Positions 26,695 through 35,404 are shown, counted from the first letter of the stretch. The stretch is DNA of 36,225 nt from JBNLBS01 sp050303415 (GCA_050303415.1 JBNLBS010000023.1:1-36225), one strand, 5' to 3'. Made by a program: numbers and translations. The notes: a model not told the origin generated them from the letters alone.

Positions 26695-29592
26695 ATGTCA
26701 GAAAAATCGCCTTTAAATCAATTGGAGATGCCCGGTAATTTTATTCACCGGCATATAGGAGCCAATCAGAAACAGACTGAAGAAATGTTGGCTGAACTGG
26801 GCCTGAGTCAGTTGGAGGATTTAATAGAACAAGCCATTCCGCAAAATATTCTGGATGATGAGCCTTTAAAGCTGACTGAAACCATTAGTGAACGGGCGGT
26901 TATAAAGTATCTTAGAAAAATTCGAAACCGCAATAAACCTTTTACCTCGCTGATAGGAATGGGGTACTACGATACTGTAATGCCCTCGGTAATTAAACGC
27001 AATGTGCTGGAAAACCCGGCCTGGTATACCGCTTATACGCCTTATCAGGCTGAAGTCAGCCAGGGGCGTTTGGAAGCATTAATCAATTACCAGCAGGTGA
27101 TTATAGACCTGACCGGTATGGAACTGGCGAATGCTTCCTTACTGGATGAAGCGACGGCGGCGGCAGAAGCTATGGCGATGACCAGACGGTTGTCGAAAAG
27201 TAATTCCAATCTGGTCTTCATCGATCAGGATTGTCATCCGCAGACCATTGCGGTAATGCAAACACGGGCCGAGTCGTTGGGCTTTGACACTATTGTCGCG
27301 AATCCGTATCAGCAACTTGAAAAACATGATTTTTTTGCCATGCTGATTCAGTATCCCGGCTCTAAAGGTGAAATTCATGATCTTACTCAGGTGGTTGAGA
27401 TAGCGCATAATAAGCAGGCTTTGGTGATTGTGGCTGCGGACCTGTTAAGTCTGGTGCTGTTAAAGCCGCCGTCATCATTCAATGTCGATATTGTTGTCGG
27501 CAGTGCGCAACGCTTTGGTGTGCCAATGGGATATGGTGGTCCGCATGCGGCTTTTTTTGCCACCAAGGATGCCTATAAAAGGACAATTCCCGGCCGTATT
27601 ATCGGTGTCTCCAAAGACAGTCACGGTCAGGTTGCCTATCGTATGGCGCTGCAAACCCGGGAGCAGCATATTCGCCGGGATAAGGCGACCAGTAATATTT
27701 GTACTTCGCAGGTTTTGCTGGCGGTGATTGCCGGTTTTTATGCCATTTACCATGGCCCGAAGGGCTTGCGCTTAATTGCCAGTCGGGTTCATCGCTACAC
27801 ACAAATATTGGCTCTTGGTTTTAAGCAACTGGGCTATCAAGTGGTTAGTGAATGCTATTTTGATACCCTGGTCATCAACGTTCCGGGTAGAGCTGAACGC
27901 CTGAGCAGGCAGGCGCAGGAAGTCGAGATCAATTTACGTTTGATTGATGAAAATCATCTAGGTATTTCTCTGGATGAGACGACCAACCGAAAAACAATCC
28001 GAAAATTATGGCGGGCATTTGCCTCTGCGATTGATGATATTCCGGATATTAATGTCATCGATCGAGAAATTGTCGACTGTATTCCGGATTCATTACTACG
28101 CACATCACCAATTTTGCAACATCCTGTGTTTGAGCAGTATCATTCTGAAACCGAAATGATGCGTTATATGCGTAGACTGGCGACAAAAGATATTGCTCTG
28201 GATCGCAGCATGATCCCTTTGGGGTCCTGTACCATGAAACTGAATGCGGCAACTGAATTGCAATCGGTCTCTTATCATGAATTTAACGGGTTACATCCTT
28301 TCGCGCCTTTATTTCAGGCTTTGGGCTATCAGCAGTTGTTTGATGAGCTGGAGGATATGCTGTGTGATTTAACCGGTTTTGATGCCTTTTCATTTCAACC
28401 TAATGCCGGTTCACAAGGTGAATACTCCGGTTTGTTGGTGATCAGAAAATATCATGCGGTATGTGGCCAGTCCCAGCGTAATGTTTGCCTTATTCCGGCC
28501 TCTGCGCATGGTACAAATCCCGCCAGTGCAGTGATGGCTGGTTTTAAAGTAGTGGTTTTGGCCTGTGATGAAAATGGCAATATCAGTATGGATGATTTGT
28601 ATGGCAAGGTGGCTGAATATAAAGATACACTGGGTGCATTGATGGTGACTTATCCCTCCACGCACGGGGTATTTGAGGAAACATTCAGGGAAATTTGCGA
28701 TATTATTCATCAAAATGGCGGCCAGGTTTATCTGGATGGTGCCAATTTTAACGCCCTGGTCGGTTTAAGCCGCCCGGGTAAGATAGGTGCCGATGTCGTG
28801 CATCTTAATTTGCACAAAACCTTCAGCATTCCACATGGTGGAGGCGGGCCGGGAGTTGGCCCTATTGGTGTGGGCAAGCATTTAGCGCCTTATTTACCCG
28901 ATCATCCTGTGGTAGACGGTGTTAATCCGGCTAAAAACGAGCATGGCACGATAGGCACTGTTTCTGCTGCGCCGTGGGGGTCTGCCAGTATCTTGACTAT
29001 TTCCTGGGCTTATATTGCCATGATGGGCGCCTCCGGTTTAAAACTGGCAACCTTGCATGCCATTTTAAATGCTAATTATATTGCCCAGCGCCTGGCGCCT
29101 TATTATCCAATACTCTTTACCGGCAAAAATAACCGGGTTGCACATGAGTGTATTATCGATTGCCGGGCGTTTAAAAAAACCTGCAATATAACAGTGGATG
29201 ACATTGCCAAGAGACTGATCGATTACGGTTTTCATGCGCCCACCATGTCATTTCCGGTAGCCGACACCCTAATGATAGAGCCGACAGAAAGTGAAGATAA
29301 GGCTGAAATTGATCGTTTTTGTGATGCCTTAATTGCTATCCGGGAGGAGATTAAGGCGGTTGAGAGCGGGGCGGCGGATCCGGTTTATAATGTCTTGCAT
29401 AATGCCCCGCATACCTATCAGCTATTACTGGAAGAGTGGGATCTTCCTTATACTAAACAACAGGCTTTTTTCCCTGATAAGCACCAGCACGAGGATAAAT
29501 ACTGGCCTCCGGTTGGGCGTATCGATAATGTATATGGCGACAGGCATTTAAGTTGTAGTTGCCCATCCACTGAAGATTATCTTGAATCATAA
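26695..29592 (+). CDS. gcvP: Glycine dehydrogenase (decarboxylating), P-protein
   Basis: A 965-residue single-chain P-protein from ATG 26695; the frame is open further back inside gcvT. It decarboxylates glycine with pyridoxal phosphate and loads the aminomethyl group on H-protein lipoate. The N-half begins FIHRHIGANQKQTEEMLAEL. The C-half carries the PLP lysine Lys708 in HLNLHKTFSIPHGGGGPG and the conserved SAHGTNPASAVMAG. The two halves of bacterial P-protein are fused here, as is usual in gammaproteobacteria. gcvT is immediately upstream, but gcvH is not in this window. Confidence 0.96.
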   Translation: MSEKSPLNQLEMPGNFIHRHIGANQKQTEEMLAELGLSQLEDLIEQAIPQNILDDEPLKLTETISERAVIKYLRKIRNRNKPFTSLIGMGYYDTVMPSVIKRNVLENPAWYTAYTPYQAEVSQGRLEALINYQQVIIDLTGMELANASLLDEATAAAEAMAMTRRLSKSNSNLVFIDQDCHPQTIAVMQTRAESLGFDTIVANPYQQLEKHDFFAMLIQYPGSKGEIHDLTQVVEIAHNKQALVIVAADLLSLVLLKPPSSFNVDIVVGSAQRFGVPMGYGGPHAAFFATKDAYKRTIPGRIIGVSKDSHGQVAYRMALQTREQHIRRDKATSNICTSQVLLAVIAGFYAIYHGPKGLRLIASRVHRYTQILALGFKQLGYQVVSECYFDTLVINVPGRAERLSRQAQEVEINLRLIDENHLGISLDETTNRKTIRKLWRAFASAIDDIPDINVIDREIVDCIPDSLLRTSPILQHPVFEQYHSETEMMRYMRRLATKDIALDRSMIPLGSCTMKLNAATELQSVSYHEFNGLHPFAPLFQALGYQQLFDELEDMLCDLTGFDAFSFQPNAGSQGEYSGLLVIRKYHAVCGQSQRNVCLIPASAHGTNPASAVMAGFKVVVLACDENGNISMDDLYGKVAEYKDTLGALMVTYPSTHGVFEETFREICDIIHQNGGQVYLDGANFNALVGLSRPGKIGADVVHLNLHKTFSIPHGGGGPGVGPIGVGKHLAPYLPDHPVVDGVNPAKNEHGTIGTVSAAPWGSASILTISWAYIAMMGASGLKLATLHAILNANYIAQRLAPYYPILFTGKNNRVAHECIIDCRAFKKTCNITVDDIAKRLIDYGFHAPTMSFPVADTLMIEPTESEDKAEIDRFCDALIAIREEIKAVESGAADPVYNVLHNAPHTYQLLLEEWDLPYTKQQAFFPDKHQHEDKYWPPVGRIDNVYGDRHLSCSCPSTEDYLES

Positions 29593-29663
29593 AGCAAGCT
29601 AGTAACCGAATAATAGTAAATTATTTAGGCTGTCGCTGCACAAAAAGAGGACCATGGTTTTTG

Positions 29664-29669
29664 TATAAT
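29664..29669 (+). promoter_or_regulatory. Perfect -10 box upstream of small ORFs
   Basis: TATAAT at 29664-29669 is preceded directly by TG. No good -35 is visible at 16-18 bases. A transcript from about 29676 would include the small ORF at 29699, which has a strong ribosome site. Confidence 0.35.
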
Positions 29670-29698
29670 CGAAAATAAACGTTAATTTGAGAAGGATA

Positions 29699-29752
29699 AT
29701 GCAGTACTGTTGTTTTTTTTCTGTCAATTTTACATGTAAGTGTAAAAGGTGA
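29699..29752 (+). CDS. Possible Cys-rich micro-ORF (17 residues)
   Basis: ATG 29699 follows GAGAAGGATA at ideal spacing, one of the better ribosome sites in this region. The product MQYCCFFSVNFTCKCKR has four Cys in 17 residues. Its TGA (29750-29752) overlaps a GTG (29749) that opens the decayed frame downstream, giving a GTGA overlap. It may be a leader peptide or coincidence. Confidence 0.3.
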   Translation: MQYCCFFSVNFTCKCKR

Positions 29753-30038
29753 AGTGTTATGAAGCAGAATGGTGGCCACAACCTTCTTCAATATTGACAG
29801 AACAGCAAAGTAACAGGGTGGAAAATTATTTAACGGAAGGAAAAATATTTCTGTATTGTTAGCAAACCAGTTTTTTATTTTATCAACTGGGATGTCGGTT
29901 TTTACTTAATTTAAATTTGAGCATGAACAGCAGGATACTGAGCATGATCCTGTATTTATTGCCCGGGGAAATATTGAATACAGCCAATGGAAATCTTGGA
30001 AATTTAAACTCTCGAAACATTTGAGCGGGTTGAATTAG
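29749..30038 (+). pseudogene. Decayed small gene of about 96 codons, unidentified
   Basis: A protein-like frame from GTG 29749 (including EAEWWPQPSSILTEQQSN and VENYLTEGKIFLY) stops at TAG 29860. A shift of one base before that stop opens a second frame through 30038 (LANQFFILSTG, then DPVFIARGNIEYSQWKSWK), broken once by TAA 29907-29909. One frameshift and one nonsense codon therefore explain the whole. I do not recognise the family. It precedes the GTPase/Roadblock cassette and may have been its first gene, or be unrelated. A further short frame at 30087-30164 ends in a TAATG overlap with the next start. Confidence 0.45.
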
Positions 30039-30163
30039 TTATGCCCCTCTGGAACTTTATAAAAACAAGGAATTTCTTTTCTTAATATGAATATGACAGA
30101 AAAACATAAAGGTAATTACCTAACCAGCATTTTTGAGTGGCTAAATGTGGTCCAATACCTTTA

Positions 30164-31384
30164 ATGAGTAAACTAATGAGCGTTGATAAGAAAGTCATAA
30201 AGGTTGCTCTTTTCGGTATGGATGACCGGTCATACAAAATGATGAATCATTATCTTCAGGGACCTTGTAAAGGTATCGCAGTTGTTGTTGAGGAATCAGA
30301 GGCTGATATTGATATTATTGATGCCGACTGCAGTAACGCCAGAGATATTCTTGAATCAAGACGGGCTAAGGCGACCGATAGGCCTATCATTTTGTTATCG
30401 TTAGAACCGTTATCGATTGCTGGTACTGTCTATGTTAAAAAACCTGTGACAAGTGAAGACTTAATTCCCGCACTTAAAGGGCTTTCTACCCGTGTAGAAG
30501 CAGATAACAAGCAAAAAAGGGAAGAGGTTGCTGAAGTCAGTCCTCCAAAGGTGGACAAGGCGTCTTTGACAAGTGAAACAAACGTTGTCACAGAAAAAAA
30601 GTCAGCCCCTAAAGAGAGAACAGTCGATCTTAAAGAAAAAAAGAAGGTGTCCAAACATCGAACGGCAAAAGATTTAACCGATGATGTTTTACCTGCTTAT
30701 TTAGGCTATGTGAGCGGTATAGACTTTTCTGACACTGAACAAGTTCTACACGCATCTTTTAATTCTAAAGCTTATTTTTTAGGGTATCTTCAATATGCAA
30801 TGAAAGTGGCAAAAGACAAAGGTCGGGTTGTAAAATTAAATACCAGCTGGAATCCATTAATTATTTTCCCTGAAACCGATGAAATATGGCTTAATTCTGA
30901 AGAAATGCAGCTTAGGGCTTTTTCAGGGATTGAAATTACCAAACTTTCTGAATCAAAAATGACTATTTCCTCGGTTGATAGCAGGAAGCTAAGTTGTAAT
31001 GATAAAGCTGAATGCTTTTTTAATTACAATGAGTTTGTATGGAAAGTTGCAATATGGACATCAAAAGGACGTTACCCGAATTCGATCGATATTCATCGGC
31101 CTGTTTTTTTAAAGCAATGGCCTAATTTTACACGTTTGCTAATTACCCCTCATGCCGTGCAAATTGCTGCTTTATTAGCCGCCGAGCCTCGGACTTTATT
31201 GGATGTTATTGAAACATTAAAAATAAAACCGGAATATGTTTTCGTTTTTATCAGTGCAGCACATGCAACTGGTATTATTGGACAAAGCCAGCGTATATCG
31301 GATGAGTTGATTGCACCCGCAGAAATTGAACAGCCAAAGACAAAGAATTTATTAGGACGAATCCTTGGGAAATTACGTCATTAA
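30164..31384 (+). CDS. Receiver-like protein heading the GTPase/Roadblock cassette
   Basis: About 406 residues from ATG 30164; ATG 30176 is an alternative and the ribosome site is poor. Numbering from 30164, residues about 8-110 look like a degenerate response-regulator receiver: hydrophobic strands KVIKVALFG and DIDIIDAD (possible phospho-Asp), then VYVKKPVTSEDL, which matches the conserved Lys-Pro of receivers. A Lys/Glu-rich linker spans about 115-175. The C-terminal domain (about 180-380) has an unfamiliar alpha/beta part and a final winged-helix-like segment (HAVQIAALLAAEPRTLLDVI). It is first in the cassette, and the GTPase starts 17 bases after its stop. It probably feeds a signal to, or receives one from, the GTPase. 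Confidence 0.7.
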   Translation: MSKLMSVDKKVIKVALFGMDDRSYKMMNHYLQGPCKGIAVVVEESEADIDIIDADCSNARDILESRRAKATDRPIILLSLEPLSIAGTVYVKKPVTSEDLIPALKGLSTRVEADNKQKREEVAEVSPPKVDKASLTSETNVVTEKKSAPKERTVDLKEKKKVSKHRTAKDLTDDVLPAYLGYVSGIDFSDTEQVLHASFNSKAYFLGYLQYAMKVAKDKGRVVKLNTSWNPLIIFPETDEIWLNSEEMQLRAFSGIEITKLSESKMTISSVDSRKLSCNDKAECFFNYNEFVWKVAIWTSKGRYPNSIDIHRPVFLKQWPNFTRLLITPHAVQIAALLAAEPRTLLDVIETLKIKPEYVFVFISAAHATGIIGQSQRISDELIAPAEIEQPKTKNLLGRILGKLRH

Positions 31385-31401
31385 GGGAAATATTATTCAC
31401 T

Positions 31402-31941
31402 ATGAGTCAGTATAAGATAATTTTTACAGGCCCTGTCGGTGCAGGGAAAACAACAGCCATTCAATCGATCAGTGATGTTGACCCTGTTAAAACAGATGCT
31501 TCGGCGAGTGATATGACTAAAACCAGGAAATCACAAACGACTGTTGCAATGGATTACGGGTTTATGTCTCTGGATGATGGTGAGAAAATTCACTTATATG
31601 GGACGCCGGGGCAAGAGAGGTTTGATTTTATGTGGGACATTCTTACCGTCGGTGGACTTGGACTTGTCCTGTTACTGGATAACACGCGCACGGATCCTTT
31701 TCAGGATATGAACTTTTTTTTAGATTCATTTGCGGATTTTATTTCAGATACGAGTGTGGCAATAGGTGTTACTCAGATGGATTTAAGTGCGAAGCCGACA
31801 ATTGACGACTATAACCGTGTGTTGCGGGAAAAAGGCCTGAAGCCGGCGGTATTTTCGGTGGATGCAAGAGAGAAAAAAGATGTTTCCTTATTACTTCAGG
31901 CTCTTTTATTATCTATAGATCCTTTGTTAGGGGATACTTAA
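31402..31941 (+). CDS. Ras-like small GTPase (COG2229/MglA-like)
   Basis: A 179-residue single-domain GTPase. P-loop GPVGAGKT lies at residues 10-17. The G3 region is TPGQERF (Asp replaced, as in many COG2229 proteins, with Gln retained), G4 appears as TQMD instead of NKxD, and G5 as SVDAR. The hydrophobic core GLVLLLDNT fits the fold. MglA-type GTPases switch between GTP and GDP states under Roadblock-domain activators, and a Roadblock gene is two positions downstream. AAGGGA at 31384-31389 is a likely ribosome site. The G4 change may alter guanine specificity. Confidence 0.87.
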   Translation: MSQYKIIFTGPVGAGKTTAIQSISDVDPVKTDASASDMTKTRKSQTTVAMDYGFMSLDDGEKIHLYGTPGQERFDFMWDILTVGGLGLVLLLDNTRTDPFQDMNFFLDSFADFISDTSVAIGVTQMDLSAKPTIDDYNRVLREKGLKPAVFSVDAREKKDVSLLLQALLLSIDPLLGDT

Positions 31942-31944
31942 GCA

Positions 31945-32591
31945 ATGAGCCAGTACACACTAGCCGATGGCATTTCCCTCTATCCGGCTCCTGTTGGCAG
32001 TTATTATGCAGTTTCTTCTGCTGAAGATAATAAATCTAGGCGGTTGTACTACCAGTAAAATCAACCTGAAATGCCTTAACCATTGATGTTTAAAAAATTC
32101 AATGCAAGAAGACGATGAAGCAAACGCACTGGCTTTGTTAAGCATTGTCAAAAAATTGGTTGGGTTTAAGGGGGGCGGGACGATTAAATCTCCGCGGGGG
32201 GCTCTAGGAGGATATATTGCCACAGCTATTGAACAGGATAACAAAGGAAAAAGGCCAAATATTATTGGCCGAAAATCCGGGGTTTTATCAAGCCGGTTAT
32301 GACTTTCCTTACGAGGCCGAAGAGGAATTGTCCGAATTAGCGGTCATCCATCAAAGACGTTCCGGTTTGTTGATGAATAATCCCGGCATTGTCGGTTATG
32401 CCTGGCCAATAGTGGATACATTAGACTGTAGTCAAATAGGTTTTTGGCCTATTTTTTTAGACGATATCCGGTTTGTTGTCGCTGTAGTCGGTATACTTTA
32501 TTTTAATCACCCTGACTTTGTCACCCTTATCTGGGTATTAAGTACCCGCCATGCAAAAAACAGTAAGGGATATTTTGATTATGCTCGTTGA
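31945..32591 (+). pseudogene. Broken gene inside the GTPase/Roadblock cassette
   Basis: Starting 3 bases after the GTPase stop, ATG 31945 gives MSQYTLADGISLYPAPVGSY and runs to TAA 32056. The same frame has a second TAA at 32077. Coding resemblance then moves to another frame (MQEDDEANALALLSIV from 32102) and, by about 32210, to a third (EDILPQLLNRITKEKGQ onward), which is open to TGA 32589-32591. At least two nonsense codons and two frameshifts separate about 215 codons, so this is real decay rather than one sequencing slip. Family not recognised. Its place between GTPase and Roadblock genes suggests it was a core cassette component. Confidence 0.75.
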
Positions 32592-32682
32592 CTGGTTTGG
32601 GGCGAATGCCAAACTGTTGAATCAAATTCTTCAGTGCATTCGGAAAAATTTTATTCATATAAATTATTTATGAGGAATTGAT

Positions 32683-33045
32683 ATGAGAGCAGAAATGCTG
32701 GTATCGGTATTGACCGAGCTTAATGGAACTTCAGCTGATATTGAAGCTTCCGGTGTGATTTCAACAGATGGTCTGATGATGGCTTCTGTTTTACCGTCAG
32801 GACTTGATGAGGATAGAGTTGGGGCAATGAGTGCAGCTATGTTGTCGCTTGGTGACAGAACTTCTCAGGAACTTAATCGAGGGGAACTGGAGCAGGTATT
32901 AATAAAAGGAGATAGTGGATATGTATTAATGACTTATGCCGGTAATGAAGCAGTGCTAACGGTAATGGCAAAGCCGAATGCAAAGTTAGGCTTGATTTTT
33001 CTAGATGTTAAACGGGCGGCAGAGAGTATTACTGAGTTACTTTAA
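32683..33045 (+). CDS. Roadblock/LC7 domain protein (MglB-like)
   Basis: The 120-residue protein is essentially one Roadblock/LC7 domain: an N-terminal helix MLVSVLTELNGTSADIEASG, the central strands VISTDGLMMASVLPSGLDED, an Ala-rich helix VGAMSAAMLSLGDRT, and the final GYVLMTYAGNEAVLTVMAKP. Such proteins dimerise and bind small GTPases as activators or platforms (MglB acts on MglA). Ribosome site GAGGAA is directly upstream. Together with the GTPase at 31402 it defines the module. PAS and binding-protein genes follow on the same strand. Confidence 0.88.
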   Translation: MRAEMLVSVLTELNGTSADIEASGVISTDGLMMASVLPSGLDEDRVGAMSAAMLSLGDRTSQELNRGELEQVLIKGDSGYVLMTYAGNEAVLTVMAKPNAKLGLIFLDVKRAAESITELL

Positions 33046-33078
33046 TTTTTTAACTTAAAAGTATAGCAGGAGTTTTTT

Positions 33079-33555
33079 ATGATCAGTGATATGAATCCTG
33101 AGGATATAGTCGGCGAATATAAAGAAGTGACATTGGATTTGTACAATTCAATTTCCAGAAAAATTTTATATACAGAAATAGAAACACCTTATCCAGATGG
33201 CAAATTGATTGTGTCTAGCACAACCCCGGAAGGCATCATTACTCACGTTAACCCGGCTTTTGTTGAAATGTCAGGGTTTACTGAAGAGGAATTGATTGGC
33301 GCCCCTCATTCAATTTTGAGACATCCTGATATGCCTCCGGCTGCATTTAAGGATTTATGGGATACCGTAGGCCGTGGTGAAAAATGGCAGGGCTATGTCA
33401 AGAACCTGCGCAAAGACGGGGGATATTATTGGGTAAAGGCAACAGTTATTCCTAATGTAAGGAAGGGGAAAGTTGTTGGTTACACCTCTGTACGAAGGAA
33501 ACCATCCCGTACTAAAGTGAATGAATGTATAAAACTATATCCCACATTATTTTAA
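33079..33555 (+). CDS. Aer-type PAS sensor protein
   Basis: A 158-residue soluble protein with one PAS domain at about 38-145. It carries the Aer-like signature FVEMSGFTEEELIGAPHSIL followed by RHPDMP, and then NLRKDGGYYWVKATVIPN. In Aer this pocket holds FAD and senses redox or oxygen. There is no output domain and no membrane segment, so it must signal by protein contact. It lies 33 bases after the Roadblock gene with the ribosome site GCAGGAG. The next start follows its stop by 14 bases. Confidence 0.85.
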   Translation: MISDMNPEDIVGEYKEVTLDLYNSISRKILYTEIETPYPDGKLIVSSTTPEGIITHVNPAFVEMSGFTEEELIGAPHSILRHPDMPPAAFKDLWDTVGRGEKWQGYVKNLRKDGGYYWVKATVIPNVRKGKVVGYTSVRRKPSRTKVNECIKLYPTLF

Positions 33556-33569
33556 CAAGGAGATACGTG

Positions 33570-34316
33570 ATGTCATTGATGTTTACAGTCAGTCCTGATT
33601 TTACACCTGATCACCTGTCGGGATGGTATATCTTTAATACTTGGTTGCAGAAACAGACAGATCTAGCTATCCATTTGGAAATGTATAACAATTTTCAAAG
33701 TCAGAGAGAGGCAATTAAAAACGATAGTGTGGATTTAATTTATGCCAACCCGTTCGATGCAGTCATGTTGGTTCGAGAGAAAGGTTTTTTGCCCTTGGTG
33801 AAAGCCAAAGGCGAGTCCGACGAAGCAATTATAGCGGTCAATTCAAATAATTCTGTAGCAGAGATTTCCGACTTGTCCAAAGGCATAAAGGTCGCTTTTA
33901 CCGATGATCCGGATGTAAAGCTGATGGGTATGATCATGCTGGAACCGGGGGATCTGGATGCTGATAATATTGTTCCGGTTTTATCGGACAGTTATGTACT
34001 AGTGGCTAAACATCTGCTTCAGGGTGAAGCTGATGTCGGTATTTTTTTAGCTGAAGCTTATGATGATTTATCCAATATGATTAAGAAACAGCTGAGAATC
34101 CTGGTGCGAAGCCAGATTAGCGTCATTCATCATTCCTTAATGCTCGGGCCAAGGTTGTTGGACAGGCGGGATGAAATTCAGGATATTCTGGTTAACATGA
34201 ATACTGACGAAAAAGGATCGGGAGTCCTGAACAGTCTGGGATTTGATGGGTGGGAAAAAGTAGAGGACGATGAAACGGAATTTATGATTGATTTAATGGA
34301 CACCTTAAATACTTGA
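33570..34316 (+). CDS. PhnD-like periplasmic-binding fold protein without signal peptide
   Basis: About 248 residues from ATG 33570, chosen because AAGGAG (33556-33561) precedes it; the frame is open back into the PAS gene. The sequence follows the phosphate/phosphonate/thiamine-binding (PhnD, PBP2) pattern: MFTVSPDFTPDHLSGWYIFN, then NDSVDLIYANPFDAVMLVRE and EADVGIFLAEAYDDLS. The N-terminus lacks an export signal, so it should stay in the cytoplasm as a ligand sensor rather than a transport protein. No ABC transporter genes are nearby. It ends the cassette. Confidence 0.8.
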   Translation: MSLMFTVSPDFTPDHLSGWYIFNTWLQKQTDLAIHLEMYNNFQSQREAIKNDSVDLIYANPFDAVMLVREKGFLPLVKAKGESDEAIIAVNSNNSVAEISDLSKGIKVAFTDDPDVKLMGMIMLEPGDLDADNIVPVLSDSYVLVAKHLLQGEADVGIFLAEAYDDLSNMIKKQLRILVRSQISVIHHSLMLGPRLLDRRDEIQDILVNMNTDEKGSGVLNSLGFDGWEKVEDDETEFMIDLMDTLNT

Positions 34317-34421
34317 TCTGCTATAGCTAATTAATTTCTTCGTCGATCTGATAAAAATGTTAAGGCTACAGTGGATTAGTAACGTATGGTTAGTCGGCTA
34401 GGCAAAAATTGCAAATAATGC

Positions 34422-34449
34422 TTTACATCTAAATAATAATTGTTATCAT
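34422..34449 (+). promoter_or_regulatory. bfd promoter overlapped by a Fur box
   Basis: TTTACA (34422-34427), a 16-base spacer and TATCAT (34444-34449) make a good sigma-70 promoter (5 of 6 in each box). A Fur-type 7-1-7 repeat, TAATAATTGTTATCA (34434-34448), lies inside it and matches TGATAATNATTATCA at 12 of 14 positions. Iron-loaded Fur should therefore repress bfd, inducing it when iron is scarce so that stored iron can be released. Confidence 0.65.
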
Positions 34450-34478
34450 TTGCGATAAATGATTTTGATGGATTGCTT

Positions 34479-34682
34479 ATGTATATTTGTATTTGTAAAG
34501 CTGTAACGGATAGTCAATTGGAATCGGCCATTAATCAAGGCAAGTGCACACGCAGGCAGCTATTTGATTGTTTTGGTGTGGGTGGTGACTGCGGAAAATG
34601 TAATAAAGATATTCGTGAGCTGGTCAAGCAGCAGGCGAGAAATCAGCAGATAGTCTGTGAAAATGAATTGGTTGTGTGTTAG
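34479..34682 (+). CDS. bfd: Bacterioferritin-associated ferredoxin
   Basis: A 67-residue protein from ATG 34479. The four cluster Cys are in the expected places: CIC at the N-terminus (MYICICKAVTDSQLESAI) and CGKC in GVGGDCGKCNKDI, for a [2Fe-2S] cluster. Bfd docks on bacterioferritin and reduces the stored ferric iron for release. bfr follows 20 bases later. The upstream Fur box fits iron-starvation control. The upstream in-frame extension to 34440 lies within the promoter and is not used. Confidence 0.92.
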   Translation: MYICICKAVTDSQLESAINQGKCTRRQLFDCFGVGGDCGKCNKDIRELVKQQARNQQIVCENELVVC

Positions 34683-34702
34683 CAAAAAAGAAGGAGACGG
34701 TA

Positions 34703-35167
34703 ATGAAAGGCGACAAAAAAGTTATAGAATTTTTGAATTTGGCACTTGAGAATGAATTAACAGCGATCAATCAATATTTTCTACATGCCAGAATGTATAA
34801 AAACTGGGGTTTCAGCAAGCTTAATGAAAAGGAATATCATGAGTCGATTGATGAAATGAAGCATGCAGACCAAATTATCGAACGTATATTATTTTTAGAA
34901 GGGCTTCCTAATCTGCAAAATTTGGGGAAATTGATGGTTGGAGAAAACCCTGAAGAAATGCTGAATTGTGATCTCAAGCTGGAACAAAAAGCGGTTCCGT
35001 TATTACGACAAGCGATTGAATATTGCGAACAAATTCAGGATTATATTTCTCGGGATATCTTTGCCAGCATTTTGGAAAGCGAAGAAGAGCATATCGACTG
35101 GCTGGAAACGCAATTAGAACTGATAGAAAAAGTCGGTATTCAGAATTATTTACAGTCCCAGATGTAA
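34703..35167 (+). CDS. bfr: Bacterioferritin
   Basis: The 154-residue protein is the right size for bacterioferritin, which assembles as a 24-mer iron-storage shell with haem at the dimer interfaces. Ferroxidase ligands are visible at Glu18, Glu51, His54, and Glu/His in EEEHIDWLE, with Tyr25. The haem ligand Met52 lies in IDEMKHADQ. The start is fixed by AAGGAGA upstream (34690-34696). It is co-transcribed with bfd, which serves as its reductase. Confidence 0.95.
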   Translation: MKGDKKVIEFLNLALENELTAINQYFLHARMYKNWGFSKLNEKEYHESIDEMKHADQIIERILFLEGLPNLQNLGKLMVGENPEEMLNCDLKLEQKAVPLLRQAIEYCEQIQDYISRDIFASILESEEEHIDWLETQLELIEKVGIQNYLQSQM

Positions 35168-35404
35168 TCAGGTAGCAACCAGCTTTTTTGATCTTTGTCA
35201 GGTTAAGTTCTAAGAGCCATTGTGCATTTTGTAGCGGCAACTGCGGCCGGGTTGTCTTGGTAAAAGTGTGTCCAACCCGCGCCAGATTCTTTTAATTAGA
35301 ACACGCCGGAACTTTCTTCAGAAACTGCGATGCCAAATACAATGTACAGGCAAGATTCGTTTTTAAACGACAAATAAAGGTAATGTTGGTATACCTAGTT
35401 TGCA

